A stretch of 64,000 bases of DNA. It comes from Labilithrix sp. (GTDB lineage: Bacteria > Myxococcota_A > Polyangia > Polyangiales > Polyangiaceae). The position numbers and the translations under genes are program-made. Position 1 is the first letter of the stretch. Every line of letters begins with the position of its first letter. Location: the NCBI GenBank assembly GCA_019637225.1, contig JAHBWC010000018.1, positions 1 to 64,000 on the forward strand, read 5' to 3'. The notes beneath the pieces are model-generated. The model was not told the origin of the DNA. It searched no databases and was given only the letters and a program-made list of their open reading frames with translations. Positions 35,907-44,574 of the stretch are shown here, one piece after another.

Positions 35907-37121
35907 CTACCCGGCCGGAGGACGGCGGCGGCCGGCCGGCTGGCGCTTCGTGCCGCCGGTGAGCCCGAGTGCGAGCAGCGCGGCGAGAAACCCCGCGAGG
36001 CCGAACGCGATCGCCTGGACCGGCCTCTCGGCGTGCAGCGCGGCCTGACCGGTCCCCCACGCCACCCAGCCGACGGCGCCGAAGAGCCCCGCGATCACGA
36101 GCGCCTTGAGGACGGTGCCGAGGCGGTAGACGAGCCATGTGGGCAGGACGCCGACGAGCGCGAGGACGATCGGGAAGACCCGATCCGCCTCCGCGCCGAG
36201 GCCCGGCAGCGTCGTGCCACGGGCGACGAGCTCGCGCGCTCCGAGCGTCGCGGCGTAGGCAGCGCCGACGCCCGCCGCCGCGAAGAGGAGCGCGTAGCCG
36301 AACGCGCCGAGGCCGAGGGACGCGCGCGACGGGCCGCCGGTCTTTCCCTCCGCGCCCGCCGCGCTCGCCTGCGCGTCTGCCGCCGCGCGCGCGGACTTCG
36401 TGTCCGGCGTCGTCGTCGCGCGCTGCCGCTCGGTGCGTCCCGCATCGCCCCGGCCGTTCGCGGCCGCGTCGTCCGCCTTCTGGAGCGAGTCGAGGAACGT
36501 CGGTCGGTCGCCGGCCCCCTCGTCCTTCATCCGGAGGCCGTAGCCGTGCGCCTTCGCTCGCTGGAGGAGACGCGCCTTGTCGTCCTCGGACAGCTCGCTG
36601 CTCTCGCTCAGCGCGAGCGCGTGCCGCGCGCATCCGAGCTCCGCGAGCGCCTTCGCGTACTCGTAGGATCCGGGCTCCGCGTCGACGCCGGCGCTCCGCG
36701 CCGCGTTGCGGTACCAGACGTCGGCCTTCTCCGGATCCGCCTTGTAGTGGATCCCGAGCTCGTAGAGGTTCCCGAGGTAGACCTTCGCCGGGACGCTGCC
36801 CTTGTCGGCCGCCGCACGGAGGTGCGTCGCGCCTTCTTTCAGGTCCTGCGGGACGACGCCGCCGCTCATGCAGAAGAGCGCGACGGCGTACTCGGCGTCG
36901 GCGCTCCCGAGCTCCGCGGCTGCGCGGTACGCGTCGAAGCATCGCTTCATGTCGCGGCCGCCGGGGGCGCTGCCGCTGCGGTACGCGCGGGCGAGCGCGA
37001 GCAGGCCGGGCACGTCGGCCCGAGCGCGGAGGCTGTCGAGGTCGTGCGCGTCGCCGTCGAGCGCGCCCTCCTCGGCGGCGTCCTCCTCGGGACCGTCCGC
37101 GCTCGGCCTCGGCTCAGGCAT
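35907..37121 (-). CDS. Sel1/TPR-repeat protein with C-terminal membrane helices
   Basis: 404 aa. Residues 35-160 contain Sel1-like repeats (CFDAYRAAAELGSADAEYA, LKEGATHLRAAADKGSVPAK). A charged linker follows, and about four hydrophobic segments fill 265-390 (FGYALLFAAAGVGAAYAATLG, VFPIVLALVGVLPTWLVY, ALVIAGLFGAVGWVAWG, IAFGLAGFLAALLALGL). The tail is basic. The repeats should face the cytoplasm and bind partners. The start overlaps the end of the SrfC-like gene by 8 bp, which points to translational coupling and a shared task. Confidence 0.75.
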   Translation of the reverse strand: MPEPRPSADGPEEDAAEEGALDGDAHDLDSLRARADVPGLLALARAYRSGSAPGGRDMKRCFDAYRAAAELGSADAEYAVALFCMSGGVVPQDLKEGATHLRAAADKGSVPAKVYLGNLYELGIHYKADPEKADVWYRNAARSAGVDAEPGSYEYAKALAELGCARHALALSESSELSEDDKARLLQRAKAHGYGLRMKDEGAGDRPTFLDSLQKADDAAANGRGDAGRTERQRATTTPDTKSARAAADAQASAAGAEGKTGGPSRASLGLGAFGYALLFAAAGVGAAYAATLGARELVARGTTLPGLGAEADRVFPIVLALVGVLPTWLVYRLGTVLKALVIAGLFGAVGWVAWGTGQAALHAERPVQAIAFGLAGFLAALLALGLTGGTKRQPAGRRRPPAG

Positions 37122-39615
37122 CGCCGGAGACTTCCACGCGCTTGAGCACCTCGACGAGCCGCTGCGTGCGCGAGGCGTCCTCCATCACGCTCGGCCGCGA
37201 GCCCGCGCTCTTCGCGTAGAAGTCGGCCAGGCTCTCGGACCAGATCGAGTAGTAGCGGTTGCCCGCGAACACGATCGACACGCCCGCGCCCGGACGGTCC
37301 ATCGGCTCGTCGTCGAAGTCGACGTCGTTCCAGTCGACGGCCCCCGCGCTCTCCTCGCCGTCCTCGGCGTAGCTGAGGCGCACCGGCGACTCGGGGGTGC
37401 GGCGCTTCGCGGGGGTCATCAGCGCGAGCATCGCGTCGCAGATCTTCACGCGGAGGATCGTCGAGACGAGCCCGGCGTCGACCTGCGTGCGCGCGAAGTA
37501 CGGGAAGATCGCCTGTCCGAGGACCGGCAACAGCAGCTTCGAGGTGCAGACCTCGCGCACGAAGCTCTCTGCGTGCGCCTGCGGGATCGCGAGCTCGCTC
37601 GTGCGGAGGCGCTCGGCTGCGAGCTTCGACCACCACTTGAGCACGTGGACGAGGACCTTCTTCACCTTGTCGCTCGCCTTGATGCTCATCGGCAGGACGA
37701 CGTCGAGGACCTTTCGGACCTCGGCCTCGATGTCCTCCTCGGGCGCGACGACGAGGTCGACGAACTCGCCGAACACCGCGCCCGAGCAGCGGCGCGTCAT
37801 CTCGGCGTCCATGGCGGAGACGAGCTGCTTGGCGTCCTCGACGCGGCGGGCGCGCGCCTCGGTCTCGTCCCGCGACGGCGTGAGCGATTTCAGCACGCTG
37901 AGGAGCTCGGAGCGGATCGCGCGGGCCTCGTGCGCGAGCTCCTTGCCCTTGATGTCGTCGTTCAGCTTCGCGCGGAGGTGCGTCGAGAGCAGCGGCACTC
38001 CGCTCTTCGGAAGCGCCGTCGCCGGATCGTGGCCCTCGACGGCGAGCCACTTCTCCTCGGCATCGGCGATGTACGTCGCGACCGCGCGCGACGCGAGGTA
38101 GCCCTGCTTCACCGTCTCGTAGTCGGCGTCGCCGGGCTTCAGCGCCTGCATCTGATCGGCGTACGGGTTCCTGATCCAGAACAGGTTCGTGAACGCGCGA
38201 CCCTTCGCGCCCCAGTTGAAGAGCCACGAGCCGTGGCCGCGCGCCCAGAAGTCGACGCACGCCTCGTCGACGCGCGAGTCCCAGCGGTCCTTCGCGTTGT
38301 CGCTGCGGAGTGCGCCGAGGCTCATGTCGAACTTCGTCAGCGCGAGGAAGAGGCTCGGGTGCTCGAGCTCCTTCGGGTCCTTCGGCGTCGCCGACCCGTG
38401 GCGGATGGAGAGCCAGCTCTCGACCTGCGACTGGAGCTGAATCGCCTCCGGCTTGGTCGGTCCCGGCGAGCACAGGAGCAGCGACGTGATCTCGCGATCG
38501 AGCGAGTACTGCTCGAAGAGGAACGTGAGCTTGCCGCGCTTGTAGACCTCGATCGCGTTGTCGAGCTTGCCCGTGTTGAGCTCCGTCGGGCCGAAGCCGT
38601 TGATGCCCTTCAGCGCGCGCCCGCCGGGGAAGTCGAGGATGTCGGCCTTGTCGAGGAGCGATCCGGAAACGCCGCGGAGCGGGAGCCGAATCTCGGCGAT
38701 GAGCGCCGCGAGGACCCCGGGATCGAGCGCGACGTCGCGCCCGTCGAGGGTCGTCGCGGGGACCACCGTGCGCGACGTCCCGAGCGCGTTCAGGCACGAC
38801 GCGTCGATGACGCTCGGCGCGTCGCTCGACGCGCGCACGTGGGCGAGGCCGACCTCGACCGCCTCCGCGTAGCCGAGCTGCTCGATGCCCGTGACGAGCG
38901 TGCGCATGAGCTGATCGAGGTCCTTCGCGTAGCCCGGTCCACCCCAGAGGAGCGAGTAGACGAGGACCCAGCCGGCGGACGTGCCGATCTCCCTCGCGAG
39001 CCCCGCCTTCATCGCGGGATGGCGCCGGAGCTCGTTCAGGTACGGGTGCCGGTCCTGGTACTTCTTCGTGAGCTCGTGCCAGACGGCCTCCCAGGCGCGC
39101 GCATGGATCGGCGCCGCCGGAGCGCCGGCCTGGAGGCGGGCCTCGCGCAGCGTGCGCTCGACGCGCTCGACGTCGAGCGGCGGCGACGTGCACTCGACGA
39201 GGAAGCCCGTCGCCATCGACTGGAGCACGCCCTCGAGGGGCAGGAGCTCGCAGTAGAAGTCGCCCTTGCGGAGAGGCGGCGCGGCCGACGCCGAGAAGCG
39301 CGTCACGACCCCGGTCGACTCGACCCCCTTGGCGGGGTTGATCTCCTTCAGGAAGTCGACCGGGCCGCCGCGGCTCAGGACCTCGAGCGAGCCGAGCTCG
39401 TGCGACAGCAGCGCCCCGACGAGGAACGACTTGCCCGCCTGCGACGGACCGAACAGCCCGAGGCTCTGCTTGCGGGCCCAGGCGCGCCGGAGCTTGCGCG
39501 CGCGAAGCGCGAGGTCCCGCAGGACGAGCGCTTCGTTCTCCGCTTCGGTCTGCCCGACGATCGCCGCCTGCGCCTCGCCGATGGCCTGTTCGAGCGTGGA
39601 GATCGGATCACTCAT
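37114..39615 (-). CDS. srfC: SrfC-like P-loop GTPase
   Basis: 833 aa, typical of the SrfC 'virulence factor' family. AGGTG lies 5 nt before the ATG. GTPase-type motifs are visible: Walker A GPSQAGKS (56-63), an ESTG switch-like segment (99-102), DFPG (328-331) as G3 and TKFD (427-430) as G4. The wide spacing G1-G3 resembles large dynamin-like or AAA-associated NTPases more than Ras. The C-terminal half is helical. No transmembrane helix is evident, so membrane contact may come through its partners. It sits 17 bp after the SrfA-like gene. Salmonella srfC is regulated by SsrB, but the molecular function of the family is unproven. Confidence 0.82.
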   Translation of the reverse strand: MSDPISTLEQAIGEAQAAIVGQTEAENEALVLRDLALRARKLRRAWARKQSLGLFGPSQAGKSFLVGALLSHELGSLEVLSRGGPVDFLKEINPAKGVESTGVVTRFSASAAPPLRKGDFYCELLPLEGVLQSMATGFLVECTSPPLDVERVERTLREARLQAGAPAAPIHARAWEAVWHELTKKYQDRHPYLNELRRHPAMKAGLAREIGTSAGWVLVYSLLWGGPGYAKDLDQLMRTLVTGIEQLGYAEAVEVGLAHVRASSDAPSVIDASCLNALGTSRTVVPATTLDGRDVALDPGVLAALIAEIRLPLRGVSGSLLDKADILDFPGGRALKGINGFGPTELNTGKLDNAIEVYKRGKLTFLFEQYSLDREITSLLLCSPGPTKPEAIQLQSQVESWLSIRHGSATPKDPKELEHPSLFLALTKFDMSLGALRSDNAKDRWDSRVDEACVDFWARGHGSWLFNWGAKGRAFTNLFWIRNPYADQMQALKPGDADYETVKQGYLASRAVATYIADAEEKWLAVEGHDPATALPKSGVPLLSTHLRAKLNDDIKGKELAHEARAIRSELLSVLKSLTPSRDETEARARRVEDAKQLVSAMDAEMTRRCSGAVFGEFVDLVVAPEEDIEAEVRKVLDVVLPMSIKASDKVKKVLVHVLKWWSKLAAERLRTSELAIPQAHAESFVREVCTSKLLLPVLGQAIFPYFARTQVDAGLVSTILRVKICDAMLALMTPAKRRTPESPVRLSYAEDGEESAGAVDWNDVDFDDEPMDRPGAGVSIVFAGNRYYSIWSESLADFYAKSAGSRPSVMEDASRTQRLVEVLKRVEVSGDA

Positions 39616-39632
39616 GGGTCACCTGGGAACGA

Positions 39633-40874
39633 TCAGTGGGCGTGCCACTTGCCGGACTTGTCCTGCCACTCGACGCGCACTCCCTCGAACGACTGGCCCG
39701 GCGTGAGCCACACGTCGAAGCGCCTGCCGGCGTGCTCCGTGCGCGAGACCTTCTGGGCGCCGGCGGCGACCCGCCACGCCCGGGCGTCGTCGCTGTAGTG
39801 CTTGCGGTGGACGCTGGTCTTCTGACCGCCGCCCGGGCCGACCACGACGACGGTGCCGCCGCTCGATCCGGCGCCGCCGCTCGATCCGGCGCCGCCGCTC
39901 GATCCGGCGCCGCCGCTCGACCCGGGAGGCCCGTCGTCGTCATCATCGCCGTCGTCGGTCGCGAGGCCGCCGTCCGCGCCCGCGTCGGATCCGGCCGCGC
40001 CTCCGTCACTGGCCGCGCCTCCGTCACCGGCCGCGCCTCCGTCACCGGTCGCGCCTCCGTCGCCGCCGTCCGCGACGTCACCCGCGGTCGCGTCGTCGCC
40101 GCCTCCGCCGTCGTTCGCGCCTCCGTCGCCGTCGGCCGCGCCTTCGGCGGGCGCATCGGAGGCGTCGGCGCCGACCGCGATCTTCTGCTCCTCGCACGCC
40201 TTGAGGAGGAAGAGCGCGAGGAGGACGAGCACGATCGCGACGAGCCCGAAGACCGGCCACATCCACCAGGGGCGCGCCGCCTTCTTCTTGTCGTCGCGCT
40301 TCTCCGCGTCGTCGGGCCCGGCCGCGTCGGGCGGGTTCGCCGCCGCCGCAGCGACGGCCGCGGTCGCCGCGCTCGCCGCGATGCCCGCTCCGGCGGCGGC
40401 GACCGCGCCGGGGTCTCCCCAGTGCTTGCCCCAGTCCTCGTAGCCGAAGACGTACTCGGCCTTTCCGCCCATCGCCCGAGGCGACGCACCCCAGTTGATG
40501 ACGCAGAGCTTCTTCCGCGACGGCGAGTAGAAGTAGTTCGCGCCGCCGTCCGCGTCGAGCGACGGGACGGTGAACGCCTCCTTGTACTTGTCGAACCCGC
40601 TGTTCGGCGTCGCGAAGACCTTCGCGACGCGCTCGAGCGCGCCCTGGAAGTCCTTCACCGCGGCGGCCGCGTCGTCGGCGTGCTTCTCGCGCGCCTCGCC
40701 GAGCGGGATGAGGCCGGTGAGGTCCCACCGCACGGTGACGGGCAGGCTCTCGGATCCCTCGGTCTCCGGGACGAGGAGGCGACCGCCGAAGAATTTTTCC
40801 TCGTTCAGGTCGACCGCGAGCTTCCAGATCGACGTGCCGCCGACGAGGTTGGGGAGCCAGGTCGCGTCGCTCAC
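39633..40874 (-). CDS. Single-pass membrane protein with SrfA-like layout
   Basis: 413 aa, GTG start overlapping the previous stop (GTGA). A soluble N-terminal domain (1-155) contains NYFYSPSRKKLCVINWG. Then come an Ala-rich stretch, a Lys/Arg-rich cluster, one transmembrane helix (WPVFGLVAIVLVLLALFLL, 206-224), and about 130 residues of Asp/Gly/Ala/Ser repeats. A C-terminal domain of about 65 residues ends in VEWQDKSGKWHAH and would be periplasmic. SrfA of enterobacteria, as I recall it, also has a small N-terminal domain with a KPVITFWG-like strand and a membrane segment. Its place in the cluster supports the analogy, but direct homology is not shown. Confidence 0.6.
   Translation of the reverse strand: MSDATWLPNLVGGTSIWKLAVDLNEEKFFGGRLLVPETEGSESLPVTVRWDLTGLIPLGEAREKHADDAAAAVKDFQGALERVAKVFATPNSGFDKYKEAFTVPSLDADGGANYFYSPSRKKLCVINWGASPRAMGGKAEYVFGYEDWGKHWGDPGAVAAAGAGIAASAATAAVAAAAANPPDAAGPDDAEKRDDKKKAARPWWMWPVFGLVAIVLVLLALFLLKACEEQKIAVGADASDAPAEGAADGDGGANDGGGGDDATAGDVADGGDGGATGDGGAAGDGGAASDGGAAGSDAGADGGLATDDGDDDDDGPPGSSGGAGSSGGAGSSGGAGSSGGTVVVVGPGGGQKTSVHRKHYSDDARAWRVAAGAQKVSRTEHAGRRFDVWLTPGQSFEGVRVEWQDKSGKWHAH
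39855..39926 (-). repeat. Four 18-bp tandem units coding GSSGGA
   Basis: Units start at 39855, 39873, 39891 and 39909; the first three are identical and the fourth differs at its end. They encode the periplasmic spacer of the SrfA-like membrane protein. Confidence 0.85.
39997..40068 (-). repeat. Four 18-bp tandem units coding a Gly/Ala/Asp spacer
   Basis: A second, unrelated 18-bp array in the same gene; units start at 39997, 40015, 40033 and 40051 with one to four differences. Length variation between strains would be expected. Confidence 0.8.
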
Positions 40875-41533
40875 GTCAGCACCTCGGCCTTCACCTTCAC
40901 GGCGTTGTTGGAAGCGACGCGGCAGAGGAACGACGCCGGCCGCACGACGCTGAACGCGGTCGGGTCGGAGCCCGCGGCGCGCTCGTGGATCTGCGAGTCG
41001 AAGACCTTGACGTGATCCACGCTCTCGAACTTGAGTCTCTCGAGCTCGCCCGTCATCAGCGCGGCGAGGAGCGGCGCCGACCTCCCGACGAGCTCGGCGT
41101 CGAGGCGCGCCGTGTGCGCGACCACGTAGAGCTGCCGGCTCACGGCGAACCCGACGCGCATCTTGCTCTCGCCGTCCATCGGCGCGCGGAAGAAGAAGTT
41201 CAGCCCGCTCGCCAGCGTGAACGCGGCGTCGGCCGCCGCGCCGTCCTCGGCGTCCGTCGCGAGCAAGCGGCTGAGCTCGCCGAAGAAGAGGCGGAGCGGG
41301 AACGTGCGGTCCTGCGGGCGCGCGGAGAGGATCGTGTCGTCGAGGATGTCGCCGAGGACGATGCGCGTCAGCAGCCGCTTGGCGCCCGCCGTCGGCGGAG
41401 CGTCGTTCGGGCTCTCGGGGAGCGTCGGCCGCGGCCCGCGCGCGAACGCCCGGACGATCTCGGCGAGGTCGTGCGCGTCGAGCGCCTTGTCGATCGCGCC
41501 GATGACGGCCTTCTTGATCCGGTCCTCATCCAT
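40871..41533 (-). CDS. Unknown cytoplasmic protein of the srf-like cluster
   Basis: 220 aa, not recognised. There is no signal or membrane helix. An acidic N-terminal helix (MDEDRIKKAVIGAIDKAL) precedes a mixed alpha/beta body with FFGELSRLLATD, LNFFFRAPMDG and FAVSRQLYVVAHTARLD, and the end is beta-rich. It lies 18 bp after the SrfB-like gene and overlaps the SrfA-like gene by 4 bp, so it should act in the same complex. Enterobacterial srf loci as I know them do not have a gene here, so it may be a lineage-specific component. Confidence 0.65.
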   Translation of the reverse strand: MDEDRIKKAVIGAIDKALDAHDLAEIVRAFARGPRPTLPESPNDAPPTAGAKRLLTRIVLGDILDDTILSARPQDRTFPLRLFFGELSRLLATDAEDGAAADAAFTLASGLNFFFRAPMDGESKMRVGFAVSRQLYVVAHTARLDAELVGRSAPLLAALMTGELERLKFESVDHVKVFDSQIHERAAGSDPTAFSVVRPASFLCRVASNNAVKVKAEVLT

Positions 41534-41551
41534 CGTGGGCTCGTTCGCTCC

Positions 41552-44353
41552 TCACTGCGCTCGCGCGTCGAAGACGCCGGTGTCGAGCCAGTACCTGTCG
41601 AAGGCCGCCGTCTTCAGCGAGAGGACGAAGTCTTTCGCGTCGAACTGGTACTGGTCCCGCTGGCTCGTCACGCTCGCGATCTGGATCTGACCCTCCCGCG
41701 TGCGCCCGAACTGGATCGCGACGCGATCTTCGAGCAGCGCCGCCTCGACCTCGGCGTTCGCGGGGCGCACCTCGAAGAGCGGCGAGCCTTCCATCTCCTG
41801 GGAGTCGACGTTGCGGAAGCCGACGCGCATGCCGTGCGTGTAGACGAACGGCGGGCTCTTGTCCGGCGACGGGCCCGCGCCGAAGAGCTCGTTCGCCCGT
41901 GCGATGTGCGGCTCGGTGTCCTGATACAGGCCGTAGATCGGCTTTTGCTCGGCCTCGCCGATCGCGTCGATGAGGAAGCCGGGGAGCTTGTTCTTGCTCG
42001 CGAGGTGGAGCACGGCGGCGCCCGCGGTGACAGTCGACTTCGGATCGCGGATGTGGCCCTGGTCCTTCCACTTCGACGGGTACCACTCGCCGACGCGGTA
42101 GCGCGCCATCGAGCGGACGCGCGGGGGCGAGACCGGCATCTCGTTCGTGAAGAGCCGCTTGATGCACGGCAGCGCCGCCGTGCGCCCGGCGAGGACCAGG
42201 AGATCGACGTCGAACTGCGCGAGGATGTCGGCGTAGCGCCGGAGAGGCTCGCGGAGGACGCGCTCGATCGCGCGCTCGACGAGGGCGGCGTCGAAGCGGA
42301 AGAACAGGTTCTCGAAGCCGGGGAAGCCTTCGACCTCCTGCTCGAGGAAGCGGTTGGCCTCGCCGAGGATCGCCGGGGAGACGGGCGGGAGCCCGAAGGT
42401 CTCGAAGATCGTCGAGACCATGTAGTGCCGATCGGGCGTGTGCCCCTCGAGCGGGAAGCCCTCGGCGATCGCCCAGTAGCAGCGCGCGAGAGGCAGCCAG
42501 AGGTACGGCACGAGGCGCGCGCGGAGGGTGCGCCACGCCGAGCCGTGGCCCGCGTCACCTTCTCCGAACAGGTGGAGGAGCCGGCTCTTGCTCTGCGAGG
42601 TCGGCAGCTGGTGGAGGATCTGCGGGAAGACGACGTCCTCGACGATCGCGCGGCAGACCTCGTCGCCCGCGATCGACACGCCGTCCTGGAACAGCTTCTT
42701 GATCGAGAGCGACGTACCGGTGCCGGGGAGCTTGTCCTCGTACTCGGCGATCATCACGTCGCTCGTGCCGCCGCCGATGTCGACCGACGCGACGCGCAGC
42801 GTCCGCTGCTCGTGCCCGTAGACGGAGACGAGCTCCTCCATGCTCCCGGCGAAGGTGCCCTGCACCTCCTGGAAGACGAACACCATCTGCGCGGCGAGGG
42901 CCTCGTCGACGAAGAGGAACGGATCGAACTGCTGCGTCTGCGGGTTGTAGTTCGGCCTGAGCTCGGGGCGGATGTTGAGGACGTGGCACGCGAGGACCAC
43001 CGCGTTCCGCACGAGCGCCTCGTAGACGCGTCGCTCTTCCTCGCGCATCGCCGACGGGTAGGTGAGCACGAGGTGCCGGAGGACGCGCGGGTTGCCCTCC
43101 TTGCCCTGGTACATGCGGTACTCCGCGCCGTTGATCTGCGCGTAGGCCTGGCAGAGGACCTCGACGAGCGCGAACATCATCATCGAGCGCGGCGCGTAGC
43201 GCGGATCGGCCGGCGTCTGCGGCCCGTCCTCGCGGAGGTACGCGCCCCCCGACTCCTCGGGGACGTACTTGAGGATGCGCCCGAACACGGGGCGGTGCTC
43301 TCCGCCCTGACCGGGCGAGACCTGGCCGATCTTCTGCGCGAAGTGCCACTTCTCGTCGGTCTGGCGATCGTCCCAGAGGTAGCGCTTCGGCCCCGAGAGC
43401 GTGCACTGGTAGCGGTGCGGCGTCTCGAGCGCGCGATCGAGCGCTTCGCGGCCCATGCGCGCGACGCTCGGCCACTGGAACGAGTCGCCCGTCGCGACGG
43501 GGAAGACCGACTTGTCCCACGGGCTCGGCAGGAACGTGACGCGCGAGTCGAACGCCTCCTGGCTCGTCGTGAGCGGGTTCGACAGGCTTCGCACCTCGAG
43601 CGGCACGCCGAAGACGCCCGCCTCGCGACCCTCGACGAGCAGCGCCGTCGACCGGGAGTTGCCGAGGTCGAGGACGAGCGACACCGGGATCGGCTGGTGC
43701 GTCTCGACACGCGAGAGCCGGATCTTCGGCAGGAGCGGCGCGAGCGTCTCGAGCAGCGCCGCGAGCTTGAAGAGCGCCTTGTCGACGCCGGCGCGCTCGA
43801 GTCGGCGGACGAGGTCGCGGGCCTCGGGGTGCTCGAAGAACGGGCCGACCTCGCCCTTGTCGAGCGCGCGGAAGGGGCGTCCCTCGTCGTAGGCCGCGTC
43901 GAGGTGGCGGCCTTGCGAGCCCTGCGTCTCGAGCGTGTCGACGGCGAGCACGGCGCGCACCCCGCCGCCGGTCTCCGCGAGGAAGACCTGTACGGCGAAG
44001 GGGCAGGAGAGCTGGTAAGGCACCGGCAGCCAGCGCCCGGCGAGCTCGGCGAGGTGGTCGACGGCGGAGATCTCGACGTCCGGCTCCTCGCCGCCCTGGG
44101 CGCGCCGCACCGACAGGGTCGCCGGTCCCGCCGGCGTCGCGGCCCCTCCGGGGGCCTGCATCACGACGAAGCTCGACACGACGGCCGGCAGGCCGCGTGG
44201 GAGGGCGACCTCGTGGAGGATGATCCCCGTGTTGAAGAACAGCTCGAGGACGTCGACGCTGGCGGCGCGGGCGCCGGGGGCGACGGCGTGCTCGCCGATC
44301 GGTCCGTCGCCGAGGTCCGGGCTGCTCCCGAGCGAGACCTTCTTCTTGACCAT
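41552..44353 (-). CDS. srfB: SrfB-like actin/Hsp70-fold ATPase
   Basis: 933 aa, the length of the SrfB family. The first 220 residues form an N-terminal domain. The ATPase core follows, with phosphate-1 motif LDLGNSRSTALLV (228-240), phosphate-2 motif DIGGGTSD (525-532) and adenosine-type motif LVLAGRTAALP (719-729). SrfB proteins are annotated as virulence factors of unknown mechanism. The fold suggests an ATP-driven conformational switch rather than a DnaK chaperone: the similarity to the Hsp70 at 385-2856 is limited to these motifs. It is the first gene of the minus-strand cluster and is divergent from the membrane sigma factor gene. Confidence 0.85.
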   Translation of the reverse strand: MVKKKVSLGSSPDLGDGPIGEHAVAPGARAASVDVLELFFNTGIILHEVALPRGLPAVVSSFVVMQAPGGAATPAGPATLSVRRAQGGEEPDVEISAVDHLAELAGRWLPVPYQLSCPFAVQVFLAETGGGVRAVLAVDTLETQGSQGRHLDAAYDEGRPFRALDKGEVGPFFEHPEARDLVRRLERAGVDKALFKLAALLETLAPLLPKIRLSRVETHQPIPVSLVLDLGNSRSTALLVEGREAGVFGVPLEVRSLSNPLTTSQEAFDSRVTFLPSPWDKSVFPVATGDSFQWPSVARMGREALDRALETPHRYQCTLSGPKRYLWDDRQTDEKWHFAQKIGQVSPGQGGEHRPVFGRILKYVPEESGGAYLREDGPQTPADPRYAPRSMMMFALVEVLCQAYAQINGAEYRMYQGKEGNPRVLRHLVLTYPSAMREEERRVYEALVRNAVVLACHVLNIRPELRPNYNPQTQQFDPFLFVDEALAAQMVFVFQEVQGTFAGSMEELVSVYGHEQRTLRVASVDIGGGTSDVMIAEYEDKLPGTGTSLSIKKLFQDGVSIAGDEVCRAIVEDVVFPQILHQLPTSQSKSRLLHLFGEGDAGHGSAWRTLRARLVPYLWLPLARCYWAIAEGFPLEGHTPDRHYMVSTIFETFGLPPVSPAILGEANRFLEQEVEGFPGFENLFFRFDAALVERAIERVLREPLRRYADILAQFDVDLLVLAGRTAALPCIKRLFTNEMPVSPPRVRSMARYRVGEWYPSKWKDQGHIRDPKSTVTAGAAVLHLASKNKLPGFLIDAIGEAEQKPIYGLYQDTEPHIARANELFGAGPSPDKSPPFVYTHGMRVGFRNVDSQEMEGSPLFEVRPANAEVEAALLEDRVAIQFGRTREGQIQIASVTSQRDQYQFDAKDFVLSLKTAAFDRYWLDTGVFDARAQ

Positions 44354-44574
44354 GAACGCTCGCGAAGCCCACGTCGCCGTGGGACGAAGAGGGGGCGAAC
44401 CGCCCCGGGACCGCCCGATCCTACGTCAAAAGAACCTAGGAAGTACCCGAACTTCTGTCCAGGCCCGGCCGTCCGACGACCGAGCCGCGGACCGTTCCAA
44501 TGATTCTCGGCCGTCCCTCGTCCAACGCCGTGTCACACTCTTCGGGGCCTGCCCGACGTTCGCCCGTGCACGCC
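44354..44574. promoter_or_regulatory. Divergent regulatory region, srfB-like / membrane sigma factor
   Basis: 221 bp without coding pattern. On the plus strand GAACC (44432-44436) and TGTCC (44456-44460) resemble the -35 and -10 elements of ECF-type promoters, but the 19-20 nt spacing is wider than usual, so this is only a candidate for self-control of the sigma gene. No sigma-70 hexamer pair was found for the srf-like side. Confidence 0.35.

Noticed and set aside
41552-44353. SrfB-like protein as a second DnaK chaperone
   Set aside because: Only the actin-fold phosphate and adenosine motifs are shared; length, spacing of motifs (about 300 residues apart) and context differ from DnaK.
40985-44503. 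A 1172-codon open frame on the plus strand through the srf-like cluster
   Set aside because: It is the mirror of SrfB and its neighbours, with repetitive Arg/Glu/Asp composition and no domain.
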